Shown: positions 30,557 through 40,252, counted from the stretch's first letter. The stretch is DNA of 64,000 bases from Loktanella sp. M215 (GCF_021735925.1 NZ_WMEA01000001.1:2944001-3008000); one strand, 5' to 3'. The notes: generated from the sequence alone by a model not told the origin. Numbers and translations: made by a program.

Positions 30557-31189
30557 ATGACCCTGCTGAGCACCACTGATCTTGCCAGGACGCTAAAGGT
30601 GACGACCGGTCGGGTCAGTCAGTACGTGTCTGAAGGCAAGCTCGAGGGCTGCTACACCGGGTCCGGACGGCAGCGCCGGTTCGATCTGAGCAAATGCGCC
30701 GATGCTCTGGGCCGCCGCCTCGACCAAGGGCAGATGCTGGGCAACGGGTCGCGGACCAAGGTTGCCATCCAGGCTGTCAGAGCGGGCGACGATGGCGACG
30801 ATGACCGGGCGCCGGTGGCACGCCAGCGATCGGACACGCCCCTGCGACCGAACGATCCGGACCTTTACGAGTTGGCCCGGACGCAGAAGGTCACCGAGGA
30901 AGCGCGGCGGGCCCGGCGGCAGAACGAGTTGGACGAAGGCAGCTTCGTGCTGGCAGCGGAAGCGGCGCGGCAGACGGCGCGGATCGTGGCGCAGGAGATC
31001 GCGGGTTTCGAGACCGTCCTGCGCGAGGCGGCGCGCAAGATCGCCGACACGATGGGCGTGGATTACAAGGTGGCCCGCAAGATCCTGCTCGACACCTGGC
31101 GCGGCCACCGGGCCGTGCGGTCCGAGGCGCTGGCAGAGGAGGCAGAGGAAGCTCCGATGACCGACGCCGAGCGGGCCGCGGACTTCTGA
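30557..31189 (+). CDS. Terminase small subunit-like protein
   Basis: A 210-residue protein. The N-terminus is a MerR/Nu1-type helix-turn-helix (STTDLARTLKVTTGRVSQYV, then RRFDLSKCADAL), and the rest is a long charged helical region (TQKVTEEARRARRQNELDEG). This matches Nu1/DNA-packaging small subunits, which recognise the packaging site. Good ribosome site (GGAG) and position directly before the large terminase support it. Confidence 0.8.
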   Translation: MTLLSTTDLARTLKVTTGRVSQYVSEGKLEGCYTGSGRQRRFDLSKCADALGRRLDQGQMLGNGSRTKVAIQAVRAGDDGDDDRAPVARQRSDTPLRPNDPDLYELARTQKVTEEARRARRQNELDEGSFVLAAEAARQTARIVAQEIAGFETVLREAARKIADTMGVDYKVARKILLDTWRGHRAVRSEALAEEAEEAPMTDAERAADF

Positions 31190-31190
31190 G

Positions 31191-33284
31191 ATGGGTTTTT
31201 TGAGGTCTGCCGAATCCATCGTCACGCAGGCGGTGGCCGAGGCACTGCGTCCGCCACCGCCGCCGGACATCACGCGGTGGTGCGAGGACAACATCGTCTT
31301 CGACGAGCGCTCGCCGATGCCGGGGCCGTTCCGGATCGATCGGTTTCCGTTCCTGCGCGAGATCCACGAGGTCCTGTCGCCGGAGCACCCCAGCCGGGAG
31401 GTAACGCTGCGCGGATCCGCCCAGTGGGGCAAGACGGTCTCGGTGGTAAACCCCGTGATCGGGGCCTGGCATGAATACGGACCGCTCGACAGCCTGGTGG
31501 TGCATCCGACGTCGAGCTCGGCGACTGAGTGGGTCGACAACAAATGGTTGCCGATGCGCCGGCAGGCCCCGGGGCTGATCGCGGTCTTCGGCAACGGGCG
31601 CGGCGGTGACCAGAAGGACGCCAAGTTCAACCAGGAGACCCTGACCCGGAACGGCAGCCTGAAGGTGACCTCGGCCGGATCGCCGGATGACCTGGCCGGC
31701 ACGTCGCGGCGGCTGGTGATCATGGACGATCTGGCCAAGTTCGAGATGAGCCAGAAGGGCGACCCGGAGGCGATGGCCACCTCAAGGGCCTCAGGGTTCG
31801 AGGACGCCAAGATCCTGCGGGTCTCGACGCCGCAGATCCACGGCACCTGCCGGATCAGCAAGGCCTACGCCCGCAGTGATCGCAGGCTCTACTACGTGCC
31901 GTGTCCGCACTGCGGCCACGCAGCACCGCTGACCTGGGAGAACTTCAAGCGCAACCTCGATCCCGCGCGGCTGCATGCGGCCGGATTCTCCTGCGACAGC
32001 TGCGGGGCGGTGATCAGTCACGCGCACAAGGAAGCGATGGTCGGCGCGGGTCGCTGGATCGCGGGCAATCCGGGCGGCGATCATCCGGGGTTCCACCTGT
32101 GGCGGGCCTATGCGCCGCAGCGGGACTGGGCTTCGATCGCGATTGAGTATGCCCGCGTCATGGGCTGGACCTCGGTCGCCCTGAGTGGCGAGGGCGAAGA
32201 GTCGCTGCGCGACGCGGTCGAGGCCGAGACCGAGCAGACCTTTTTCAACGACGTCCTCGGTCTGCCGCACGTGCAGGCGAGCAAGGGGCCGGACTGGGAG
32301 ATCCTGCGCGACCGGGTCGAGAATGCGCCCGCGGGCGAGGTGCTGCCGCGGGGCATTCTGCCCGCACGCGGCTTCATCTTCACGGCGGGCGTCGACTGCC
32401 AGCTCGACCGGACCGAGGTGCATTTTGTCGCCTTCGGGCGGAACTACCAGCGCTGGTCGATCGACTACGTGGTGATCCCGCACCACATCGACGACGATGA
32501 ATGCCGGGTGGCGCTCGATGCGATCCTGAAGACCGGGTACCGGACCGAGGCCGGACTGACGGTGCCGCTGGACATGATGGCGATCGACGTCGGCACCTAT
32601 ACGGAAGCCGTCTGGGCCTACGGCAAGCGGCACCCCTGGAGCCGGGTCATCCTGGTGAAGGGGTCGGGGTCACAGACCGGCCCCGTGATGTGGCCGATGC
32701 GGTTCGAGCGGCGCAAGGACGGCAAGGCCAAGCGGGCGCAGAACCGGGCGTTCAACCTCAACGTCAGCCAGATGAAGGCGGACTTCTACGCCTGGCTGGC
32801 CAAGGAAGACCCCCTCGAGCGGGGCTATTGCCACGTTGCGGCGGGCTTGGGCGACGAGTTCTTCCGGATGATCACGTCGGAGATCCGCGTGCTGAAGCGC
32901 ACGCCGAGCGGCGTGGTCACCAGTAGGTGGGACCTCGTGGAACCGAGCCGGCGCAACGAAGGCCTCGACACGATGAACTACGCCGAAGCCGCCGCGCGCC
33001 GCAAAGGCTGGACCACGATGACGGACGAGCAGTGGGCGGTGCTGGAGGGTGAGCGTGCCGCGGCCCCCGCAGTACCGCAGGGCGACCTCTTCGATACCAC
33101 GCTGCACGTCGTGCCAGTGCCAGCTGCGACCGCACCTGCCAATACGACGATAGCCGCCACTGCTGAACCGGAGCGGATGGGTCCGACGGTCGACCAGATC
33201 AACGCGCCGGCACCTGCGCCAACCAAACCTGATGCCGCCGACACCGGCGGGGCATGGATCAAGACCCGAAAGGACTGGCTATGA
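31191..33284 (+). CDS. Phage terminase large subunit, GpA family
   Basis: A 697-residue DNA-packaging ATPase/nuclease of the lambda GpA family. The N-terminal ATPase domain has a Walker A-like RGSAQWGKTVS and a Walker B-like RRLVIMDDLAK. A zinc-finger-like CPHCGHAAPL...CDSCG lies in the middle. The nuclease domain follows (FTAGVDCQLDRTEVHFVAFG; DVGTYTEAVWAYG). The last ~100 residues are a Pro/Ala-rich tail. Intact. Confidence 0.93.
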   Translation: MGFLRSAESIVTQAVAEALRPPPPPDITRWCEDNIVFDERSPMPGPFRIDRFPFLREIHEVLSPEHPSREVTLRGSAQWGKTVSVVNPVIGAWHEYGPLDSLVVHPTSSSATEWVDNKWLPMRRQAPGLIAVFGNGRGGDQKDAKFNQETLTRNGSLKVTSAGSPDDLAGTSRRLVIMDDLAKFEMSQKGDPEAMATSRASGFEDAKILRVSTPQIHGTCRISKAYARSDRRLYYVPCPHCGHAAPLTWENFKRNLDPARLHAAGFSCDSCGAVISHAHKEAMVGAGRWIAGNPGGDHPGFHLWRAYAPQRDWASIAIEYARVMGWTSVALSGEGEESLRDAVEAETEQTFFNDVLGLPHVQASKGPDWEILRDRVENAPAGEVLPRGILPARGFIFTAGVDCQLDRTEVHFVAFGRNYQRWSIDYVVIPHHIDDDECRVALDAILKTGYRTEAGLTVPLDMMAIDVGTYTEAVWAYGKRHPWSRVILVKGSGSQTGPVMWPMRFERRKDGKAKRAQNRAFNLNVSQMKADFYAWLAKEDPLERGYCHVAAGLGDEFFRMITSEIRVLKRTPSGVVTSRWDLVEPSRRNEGLDTMNYAEAAARRKGWTTMTDEQWAVLEGERAAAPAVPQGDLFDTTLHVVPVPAATAPANTTIAATAEPERMGPTVDQINAPAPAPTKPDAADTGGAWIKTRKDWL

Positions 33285-33481
33285 GTTACACCGCTGCCCA
33301 GCTGACAGCCCTGCGCGCCGCTGCGGCCAGCGGTGTCACGCGGGTGACCTACGACGGCCAGACCGTGGAATATCGGTCTGTCGATGAACTTCTGAAGATG
33401 ATCCGCCTGGTCGAGGCCCAGCTGACGCCGCGGCGCGTGACCCATGTGAATCCGACATTCCAGAGGTCCACGTACAGATGA
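33281..33481 (+). CDS. gpW-like head-tail joining protein
   Basis: A 66-residue protein matching the small gpW-type head completion family (AQLTALRAAAASGVTRVTYD, QTVEYRSVDELLKMIRLVEA). In lambda, gpW follows the terminase and stabilises packaged heads. Overlaps both the terminase stop and the portal start by four bases. Confidence 0.82.
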   Translation: MSYTAAQLTALRAAAASGVTRVTYDGQTVEYRSVDELLKMIRLVEAQLTPRRVTHVNPTFQRSTYR

Positions 33482-34996
33482 ACTGGCTGGATCGGGCCAT
33501 CATGAGCGTCGCACCTGTCTCGGGTGCGCGCCGTATCGCTGCGCGTGCGGCCATCACGCGGCTGACTGCGCACTATGAGGCGACGCAGCCGGGCAACCGT
33601 GGCACGTCCTGGCGGGCGACCCGCACCGATGCGGATGCCGCGGCGGCCAGCCGGCAGCGGTTGTCGGGCATTGCCCTCGACATGGTGCGCAACTCTCCAC
33701 TGGCGACCCGGGCACAGCAGGTCATCGCATCCAACGTGGTGGGCGACGGGATCATCCCGAAGGTGATCGCCAAGAAGAAGGGCGAGCGAGAGGCCGCCCT
33801 GCGGCTGATTGAGGCGCATTTCGACACGACGGACATCAACGCCGACGGTCGCAACAATCTCTACGGCCTGCAGCGGCTGGTGGTGAACGCGCTCGTGGCC
33901 TCCGGCGAGGTGCTGATCCGGCGCCGGCGGCGCGAGCGGCGCGACGGGTTCGCCCTGCCGTTCCAGATCCAGGTGATCGAGATCGACTTCCTCGACTCCT
34001 TCGCCTTCGGCAAGGGTGAGGCTGGCAACGTGGTGCGCGACGGCATCGAGTACGACGCGATCGGCCGGCGTGTGGCCTATCATCTGCTGAGCGAGCATCC
34101 AGGCGCCCGCGGCTGGCGCAACCTCAGCCGGGCGTCGCGCCGTGTGGCGGCGTCAGAGATCCTGCACATCTACCGGCAGGACCGTCCGGGGCAGATGCGC
34201 GGCGTGAGCTGGTTCGCCCCCGTGGCGCTGGCGCTGCAGGACATGGCGGATCATCAGGACGCGCAGCTGATGCGCCAGAAGATCGCCGCCTGCTTTGCGG
34301 CGTTCCGGGTCAACCTCGACGGCGAAACGCCGGCGGCAACTGCGGATCCGGGCGGGCTGTCCACGCTGGTGCCGGGCAGGATCCAGAACCTCGCCCCCGG
34401 TGAGGACATCCGCTTCGCCGAACCCCCGGGCGTGCAGGGCTACTACGAGTTCACGCGCTCGGTGTCGCGTACAGTCGCCGCCGGCATCGGCGTCACCTAC
34501 GAAGCACTGACCGGGGATCTGACTGGGGTGAACTTTTCCTCAGCCCGCATCGGACGGCTCGAGATGGATCGCAACGTCAGCGCCTGGCAGTGGCTGCTAC
34601 TGATCCCGCAGATGATGCAGCCGCTGGCCGGCCTGGTTCGACGAGGCCTGGGCCATCGCCGACCCGGTCCGGGCCCGGCAGGTCAAGCTGCAATGGGTGC
34701 CGCCGCGGCGCATGCTGATCGACCCGAACCGCGAGATCACCGCCCTACGCGACAAGGTGCGCGGCGGCTTCGCCAGCCGGTCAGAGGGCATCCGCGAGAT
34801 GGGATACGATCCGGAGCGCGTGCTGGAAGAGCAGATCGCGGACGCCGAGGCGGCGGACAAGGCCGGCATGATCTTCGACACCGACCCGCGCCACGTCTCG
34901 ATCTCCGGTGTGGCGCAAACCGCGTCACCTGAACCCCAAGGCCAGCCGACCACAGATGGCCAGAGCGACCCCACACAGGAGGGCGAAAATGCCTGA
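33478..34996 (+). pseudogene. Lambda-type portal protein, frameshifted
   Basis: A portal protein of the lambda GpB type (ALDMVRNSPLATRAQQVIAS, then NVVGDGIIP; VSWFAPVALALQDMADHQDA; AGIGVTYEALTGDLTGVNFS). The family-like frame runs from 33478 to about 34628 and then switches +1: WFDEAWAIADPVRARQVKLQ and RRMLIDPNREI continue in the next frame to 34996. One extra G within GGCCGGCC (34627-34633) explains it; removing it gives ...QPLAAWFDEAW. Without correction the product loses its normal C-terminus and gains a basic shadow tail. A real mutation or a sequencing error are both possible. Confidence 0.85.
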
Positions 34997-36164
34997 GAAC
35001 GAAATCCACCTCTACGGCAGCGTCGGCGGCGACTTCTGGGATGAAGACTACTTCAATGCTCAGGACGTCCGCACGATGCTGGCGAACCGGTCCGGCCCGC
35101 TGACGGTGCGGCTGAACTCGGGCGGTGGCTACGCTACCGAAGGGCAGGCGATCTACACGATGCTGGTCGATTATCCGGATGCCGTGCACATCATTATCGA
35201 TGGCGTCACAGCGTCTGCGGCCAGCCTGATCGCTATGGCCGGCGACACGATCACCATGCGCTTGGGGGCGTGGATGCTGATCCACGATCCGGCGCAGCCC
35301 TTTACCGACGGTCGCGGTACCGAGGCCGATCATGTGCGCCTCGCGTCTGAACTCCGCGTTGTCAGTGGCGCCTATGCCAACATCTACGGGAAGCGGGCCG
35401 GCATCAGCCGCGACGCCGCCCGGGCGATCATGTCCGCCGAGACGGTCTACGACGGCCCCGCAGCCGTCGCGGCAGGCTTTGCCACCGAACATGACGCCGC
35501 GACGGAATCGGCGATCGCCGCGACCTTCGATTACCGGATTTACGCCCACGCGCCGCAGGAGCTGCGCGAGGCATCGAAACCTCTTGCCTCAAGCAAGAGC
35601 AAAGCGGCCGCGCTGGCCATTTTTGCGGGCATGCCCCGCGCAACACAAGAGGACCCCATCATGCCCCCCAAGCCCGGCGCCACAGCAGTGGTCGACGATA
35701 CGAGCCCCAACCCGGTCGATACCCAGAGCCAGACGCCGCCTGCGCCCGACAGCAAGTCCGCCATCATGGCGGAACGTGCCCGCGGCCGCCGGATCACGGC
35801 ATCTGTGGCTGCTGCCGGCCTGCCGGCGGAGATGGCGGACGAGCTCATCGAGTCCGACATGACCTTCGAGCAGGCCTCCGACAAGATCACCGCCGCCTGG
35901 AAGGCGAAGGGTGACACCGACACGCCGATGCCGGGCCGCACGTCGGCCACGATTACCGCCGACGCCCGCGACAAGTTCGTCACCGGCGTGACCAAGGCGC
36001 TCCTGGCCAAAGCGCACAACAAGGACGGCGAGCGCAACGAGTTCAGCAGCCTGACACTGTCGGAGATGGCCAAGGAATCGCTGGCCGCCGCGGGCGACCG
36101 GCAGACCTACCGCAGCCGTCAGGACATGGTCGGCCGCGCGCTGACGATGGCGGCCGCGCGCTGA
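34989..36164 (+). CDS. ClpP-like prohead protease (N-terminal part of split fusion)
   Basis: 391 residues. The N-terminal half is a ClpP-fold serine protease (GGYATEGQAIYTMLVDYPD; nucleophile Ser in VTASAASLIAMAG; catalytic His in WMLIHDP). A scaffold-like linker (DSKSAIMAERARGRRITASV) follows. In related phages this is one polypeptide with the major capsid protein. Here a 20-base tandem repeat shifts the frame and ends the protein at TGA 36162. Removing one copy restores a continuous 677-residue protease-capsid fusion. Confidence 0.88.
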   Translation: MPENEIHLYGSVGGDFWDEDYFNAQDVRTMLANRSGPLTVRLNSGGGYATEGQAIYTMLVDYPDAVHIIIDGVTASAASLIAMAGDTITMRLGAWMLIHDPAQPFTDGRGTEADHVRLASELRVVSGAYANIYGKRAGISRDAARAIMSAETVYDGPAAVAAGFATEHDAATESAIAATFDYRIYAHAPQELREASKPLASSKSKAAALAIFAGMPRATQEDPIMPPKPGATAVVDDTSPNPVDTQSQTPPAPDSKSAIMAERARGRRITASVAAAGLPAEMADELIESDMTFEQASDKITAAWKAKGDTDTPMPGRTSATITADARDKFVTGVTKALLAKAHNKDGERNEFSSLTLSEMAKESLAAAGDRQTYRSRQDMVGRALTMAAAR

Positions 36165-36170
36165 CGATGG
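36131..36170 (+). repeat. 20-bp perfect tandem duplication splitting protease-capsid gene
   Basis: CGGCCGCGCGCTGACGATGG occurs twice back to back (36131-36150 and 36151-36170). Because 20 is not a multiple of three, it shifts the frame. It also supplies both the premature TGA and the ATG from which the capsid part could restart. Confidence 0.92.
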
Positions 36171-37042
36171 CGGGCGCGCACACGACGAGCGACTTCGCGA
36201 ACATCCTGTCCAACGTGGCGCAGGCCTCGGTGTTGCGCGGCTGGGAGCAGGCGGACGAGACGTTCGAGGCCTGGACCGTCACCGGCACGCTGCCGGACTT
36301 CAAGGAGGCCAAGCGCATCGATGCGGGCTTCTTCGAGCGGCTGCCGAAGGTGCCGGAAGGGGCCGACTACAAGTACGGCACCGTCGGCGACCGCGCCGAG
36401 AAGATTGCGCTCGCGACCTATGGCAAGCTCTTCCGGATCACCCGGCAGGCGATCATCAACGACGATCTGTCTGTGCTGGACCGGATCCCGATGAAGATGG
36501 GCCGCGCTGCGCGCCGCACGATCGGCGGGCTGGTTTACGGCGTGCTGTCGGGCAACCCGCTGATGAGCGACGGCAAGGCCCTGTTCAGTGCCGATCACGG
36601 CAACCTTGCCGCGGCCGGTGCCGCGCTGTCAGTGGCATCCCTGTCGGCGGCGATCGCTGCGATGAAAACGCAGAAGTCTGGCGACGAGGTGCTGAACGTG
36701 CGGCCGCGCTACCTGATCGTCGGCGCGGGGCTCGAGATGGTCGCCCGCCAGCTGCTGCTCTCCGCCGTCGATCCGACGGCCACCAAGGGCATGGCGATGA
36801 ACCCCGTGGCCGGCGCGCTGGAACTGATCGTCGACGCGCGGCTCGAAGGCACCGCCTGGTACCTTGTAGCGGATCCTGCAGCCTACGACACGATCGAGGT
36901 GGCCTACCTCGATGGCGAGCAGGAACCGTACCTGGAAGAGAAAGACAGGTGGGGTAGCGACGGTGTCGAAATGAAGGTCCGCATGGACGCCGGTGTCAGC
37001 CCGCTCGACTGGCGCACCTTCTACAAGAACGCCGGCGCCTAA
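36167..37042 (+). CDS. Major capsid protein (C-terminal part of split fusion)
   Basis: 291 residues with the Mu/lambda-like major head subunit pattern of protease-capsid fusions: TSDFANILSNVAQASVLRGW, KYGTVGDRAEKIALATYGKL, LFRITRQAIINDDLSVLDRI, LFSADHGNLA. It begins at an ATG inside the duplication with no ribosome site, two bases after the protease stop, so it would depend on reinitiation. Otherwise intact. Confidence 0.88.
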   Translation: MAGAHTTSDFANILSNVAQASVLRGWEQADETFEAWTVTGTLPDFKEAKRIDAGFFERLPKVPEGADYKYGTVGDRAEKIALATYGKLFRITRQAIINDDLSVLDRIPMKMGRAARRTIGGLVYGVLSGNPLMSDGKALFSADHGNLAAAGAALSVASLSAAIAAMKTQKSGDEVLNVRPRYLIVGAGLEMVARQLLLSAVDPTATKGMAMNPVAGALELIVDARLEGTAWYLVADPAAYDTIEVAYLDGEQEPYLEEKDRWGSDGVEMKVRMDAGVSPLDWRTFYKNAGA

Positions 37043-37128
37043 CGCCGCCTGATTGGAGCCTCGCTCTGACTGGACACGGCCACCCCCGGCCGTGTCGCCC
37101 CATCCTCTGACCCTGAAGGGATCACCCC

Positions 37129-37461
37129 ATGAAAAACTACGTCTACTCTGGCGAGAAGATCGATCTTCCCGCCCCCGTCACCGCCGTGTCCGGCGCGGCC
37201 ATGCTGATCGGTGCGATGTTCGGCGTCTGCCAGAACGCCGCCGCGGTCGGCGAAGACCTTGTCCTGATCACGCAAGGTGCCTTCGATCTGCCGAAGCTCG
37301 CGGCTCAGGCCTGGACGGTCGGCCAGAAGGTATATTGGGATGACACCGCCAAGCTGGTGACCTCGGTCGCGACCGGCAACAGCCTGATCGGTGTGGCGAT
37401 CGAGATCGCGGCCAACCCGTCCGATATCGGTCGCGTGCGCCTGAACGGCATCTCGGTCTGA
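37129..37461 (+). CDS. DUF2190 capsid decoration-like protein
   Basis: A 110-residue protein matching DUF2190 (NYVYSGEKIDLPAPVTAVSG, then LITQGAFDLPK; ATGNSLIGVAIEIAA). Members lie after capsid genes and some act as trimeric capsid cement. Good ribosome site (GAAGGG) upstream. Confidence 0.85.
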   Translation: MKNYVYSGEKIDLPAPVTAVSGAAMLIGAMFGVCQNAAAVGEDLVLITQGAFDLPKLAAQAWTVGQKVYWDDTAKLVTSVATGNSLIGVAIEIAANPSDIGRVRLNGISV

Positions 37462-37474
37462 CGGGGCCGGTCTG

Positions 37475-37792
37475 ATGACCGCCTTCGCCGCCGCCATCGA
37501 TGTGATCTTCGCGGATCCCCACGTGGCGGCGAATGCCGTCTGGACCACGGCCGCGACCTCCGAGGTCATCCCGGTGCGCGTCATCCGCAAATCGCCCGAC
37601 GTGCTGCAAGGGTTCGGCGGGGCTCAGTTCCAGTCGGAATCGAACATGTTCGATCTGCGCAAGTCGGAGATCGATGCTCCTGCCAAGGGCGATACTTTTG
37701 TTGTCGGCATGGCGCGCTACGTGGTTCAGTCGGAGCCGATGCTCGATCGCCTGCAGCTGGTCTGGACCCTCGACGTGCGGCCAATCGCATGA
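37475..37792 (+). CDS. Head-tail joining protein
   Basis: A 105-residue beta-rich protein resembling head-tail connectors of the gpFII type (SEVIPVRVIRKSPDVLQGFG, GDTFVVGMARYVVQSEPMLD). Position between the capsid decoration gene and tail-completion genes supports this. Confidence 0.65.
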   Translation: MTAFAAAIDVIFADPHVAANAVWTTAATSEVIPVRVIRKSPDVLQGFGGAQFQSESNMFDLRKSEIDAPAKGDTFVVGMARYVVQSEPMLDRLQLVWTLDVRPIA

Positions 37793-38415
37793 AGGCCGGG
37801 ATTGAGATGAACCTCGACGAAGACACGCTGCGGGGCTTTCCGCAGGTCTATGGTCGAGCCCAGACCGCCGTGACAACGGCGATGCGCCGCGCCGGCATGA
37901 CGATCAAGAATGAGATGCGCGCCGAAGTCCGACGAGCTGGGCTCGGCAACAAGCTGGCGAATTCGATCAGGTCACGTGCTTATCCTGAAAGCGGCAAGAG
38001 CATCAGCGCCGCGGCGCTGGTCTGGACCAACGCGCCCGAGATCATCAACGCCCATCTGAAGGGTCCCCTGATCCGGTCGAAAAGCGGCTTCTGGATGGCG
38101 ATCCCGACGGACGCCGCCGGAAAGGGACGCGGCGGATCACGCCTGACGCCGTCCCAGTGGGAGCAAAAGACCGGGCTGAAGCTCACGTTCATCTATCGGC
38201 CCGGGCGTCCGAGCCTGCTGATCAGCGAGGCCCGCATCAACACCCGCGGCATCGCGGTCAAGTCTCGATCAAAGACCGGGAAGGCCCGCGTCACGGTGCC
38301 GATCTTCATCCTCGTCCCGCAGGTGAAGCTGCGCAAGCGGCTGGACTTCAACGCGGCGATCAACCGGGCAGCGGCGGCGCTGCCGTCGATGATCATCCAG
38401 AACTGGAGCGACTGA
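37789..38415 (+). CDS. DUF6441-like tail completion protein
   Basis: A 208-residue protein with an N-terminal helical segment (VTTAMRRAGMTIKNEMRAEV), a Gly/Ser-rich middle (DAAGKGRGGSRLTPSQWEQK) and a basic C-terminus. Matches a phage family placed where lambda has gpZ. Likely links tail to head. Overlaps the upstream gene by four bases. Confidence 0.65.
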   Translation: MKAGIEMNLDEDTLRGFPQVYGRAQTAVTTAMRRAGMTIKNEMRAEVRRAGLGNKLANSIRSRAYPESGKSISAAALVWTNAPEIINAHLKGPLIRSKSGFWMAIPTDAAGKGRGGSRLTPSQWEQKTGLKLTFIYRPGRPSLLISEARINTRGIAVKSRSKTGKARVTVPIFILVPQVKLRKRLDFNAAINRAAAALPSMIIQNWSD

Positions 38416-38416
38416 G

Positions 38417-38842
38417 ATGCCCAGCAAGCGCGAGACCGTGATGCAGGCGCTCTTCGATCGGCTGCAGGCGGATTTATCCGTCAAGGTGCTGCGGGACGAT
38501 GTCCTGCCGTCGGTCATTCCCCCGGCGGGCGTCGTAATCCTGCGCGACGGAAACCCGGGCGAGCCGGAGATCCTGCTGTCGCCGCTGTCCTACACCTACA
38601 CCCACGCCGCCCTGGCCGAAGTCTTCGTGCAGTCCGACACCGACCGCGCGGCGCTCTTCGATGCGATCGGCGTGCAGATCGATCTGGCCCTCACCGGGGA
38701 CTGCACGCTCGGCGGCGCCTGCGAGTGGGTCGAGGCCGCAGCACCCGATGGTGATGAGTTGCCGATCGACGGCGCCGCCACGATCCGGGCCGTCACGGTC
38801 CAGATTGATTTGACCTACACGACGACGTCACCCCTTTCCTGA
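38417..38842 (+). CDS. Tail terminator-like protein
   Basis: A 141-residue protein with a U-like/tail-terminator pattern (RETVMQALFDRLQADLSVKV, VILRDGNPGEPE, THAALAEVFVQ). It follows the completion gene directly, as in lambda's Z-U order. Homologues are sometimes labelled acyl-CoA transferase by error. Confidence 0.65.
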   Translation: MPSKRETVMQALFDRLQADLSVKVLRDDVLPSVIPPAGVVILRDGNPGEPEILLSPLSYTYTHAALAEVFVQSDTDRAALFDAIGVQIDLALTGDCTLGGACEWVEAAAPDGDELPIDGAATIRAVTVQIDLTYTTTSPLS

Positions 38843-38864
38843 CCCTCACTCCAAGGAGACCGAC

Positions 38865-39803
38865 ATGGCACGTGCCCAAGGCGCGCGGTCGCAGCTTGCT
38901 GCGGCCTTCGAGACGACATACGGCACCGCACCCGCGACAGGGTTCTCGCGGTTGCCCTTCGCCAGCGAGACGCTGGGATCCGAGCAGCCGCTGCTGGAGA
39001 ACGAACTGCTGGGCTACGGTCGCGATCCGCTGGCCCCGATCAAGGACGTGGTGACGACCTCCGGCAGCATCGTGGTCCCCATCGACGTTGCAGCCTTCGG
39101 CTTCTGGCTGAAGGGCGCCTTCGGCGATCCGGTCACGGTCGATGGCCCACCGGCCGTGCACACGTTCCAGTCCGGCGCCTGGGACCTGCCGAGCCTTTCG
39201 ATCGAGAAGGCCATGCCGGAGGTACCATACTTCCCGATGTTCACCGGCGCTGTCGTCGACAAGCTGTCCTGGACGATGGCACGCGGTGGCCAGCTGACGG
39301 CGACGGTCGATCTGATTGCGCAGGGCGAGACGCCGGCGACGGTGTCCAACGCCGGCAGCGTAGCGGATATCCCGGTCCAGCGGTTCGGCAACTTCAACGG
39401 TCAGATCAAGCGGGGCGGCACGGTGCTGGCCAACCTGATCACCGCAGATATCGCCTACGGCAACAACCTCGACCCGGTCGAGGTCATCCGCGCCGACGGC
39501 AAGATCGACGGCGTCGATCCGTCGATGGCCATGCTGTCGGGGCGGCTGACCAGCCGGTTCGCCGATACGGTCCTGATCGATCAGGCCACCGCCGGCGATC
39601 CCTGCGAGCTCGTCTTCGCATACAGCCTCTCGGCCTCGGCGAAGTTCACCTTCACGGCGCATGCGGTCTACCTGCCGAAGCCGAAGGTGACGATCGATGG
39701 GCCCAAGGGCGTGCAGGTGACCTTCGACTGGCAGGCGGCCATGGCGGATGTACCTGGCCGGATGTGCACGGCCGTTCTGACCAACACGGTGGAGGGTTAC
39801 TGA
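38865..39803 (+). CDS. Phage tail tube (major tail) protein
   Basis: A 312-residue protein matching siphovirus tail tube subunits (QLAAAFETTYGTAPATGFSR, LPFASETLGSEQPL; DAAFGFWLKGAFGDP-like segment). Beta-rich throughout. A strong AAGGAG site precedes the ATG, consistent with high expression. Stop overlaps the chaperone start (TGATG). Confidence 0.85.
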   Translation: MARAQGARSQLAAAFETTYGTAPATGFSRLPFASETLGSEQPLLENELLGYGRDPLAPIKDVVTTSGSIVVPIDVAAFGFWLKGAFGDPVTVDGPPAVHTFQSGAWDLPSLSIEKAMPEVPYFPMFTGAVVDKLSWTMARGGQLTATVDLIAQGETPATVSNAGSVADIPVQRFGNFNGQIKRGGTVLANLITADIAYGNNLDPVEVIRADGKIDGVDPSMAMLSGRLTSRFADTVLIDQATAGDPCELVFAYSLSASAKFTFTAHAVYLPKPKVTIDGPKGVQVTFDWQAAMADVPGRMCTAVLTNTVEGY

Positions 39804-40252
39804 TGCTGCGCCTGCGTTTGAACCGCGCGCCCACCTGGATCGATCTGGCTGGTGGTGTCCGCGTCGAGGTGGTCCCGCCCTCGTCGCGGCTGATGCTGGA
39901 GGTCCGGGAGACCATCGATCTGGGCGATGGCGAGGCGGACATCGGCAACGCTGCCTTCGTGCTGGCCTACGGCAAGGCCCTCGCCGTGGCGGCGATCACC
40001 GACTGGGAGGGCGTCGTGGGCGAGGACGATCAGCCGGCGCCGGTCACGCCGCAGAACGTCGCGGCCCTGATGGACATCTACCAGTGCTACCTCGCGTTCC
40101 GCGACGCCTACATCACGCCGGCCCTGACCCTGGCCGCGGAGGGAAACGTCTCTGCGCCCTCGCCGAATGGCACTTCGGCGGCGGCGCCAGCTACTGTGCC
40201 GGATGCGACGGCCTCTGCGAAGAGTGCCCAGGCCGCGCCCAGCAACCGGTGA
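39803..40252 (+). CDS. Tail assembly chaperone, short form (gpG-like)
   Basis: A 149-residue protein produced when ribosomes stay in frame. The first ~115 residues are folded-looking (GVRVEVVPPSSRLMLEVRET, AALMDIYQCYLAFRDAYITP) and the remainder is Ala/Ser/Pro-rich. The reading frame contains a G GGA AAC slippery heptamer at 40141 from which a -1 shift enters the downstream frame, as in lambda G/GT. Confidence 0.8.
   Translation: MLRLRLNRAPTWIDLAGGVRVEVVPPSSRLMLEVRETIDLGDGEADIGNAAFVLAYGKALAVAAITDWEGVVGEDDQPAPVTPQNVAALMDIYQCYLAFRDAYITPALTLAAEGNVSAPSPNGTSAAAPATVPDATASAKSAQAAPSNR
40141..40147 (+). promoter_or_regulatory. Programmed -1 frameshift heptamer G GGA AAC
   Basis: Codons in the zero frame read GAG GGA AAC, so the heptamer is in the required X XXY YYZ phase (lambda uses G GGA AAG). 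A -1 slip places ribosomes in the frame open to 40467. The predicted fusion is about 221 residues. Confidence 0.8.
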
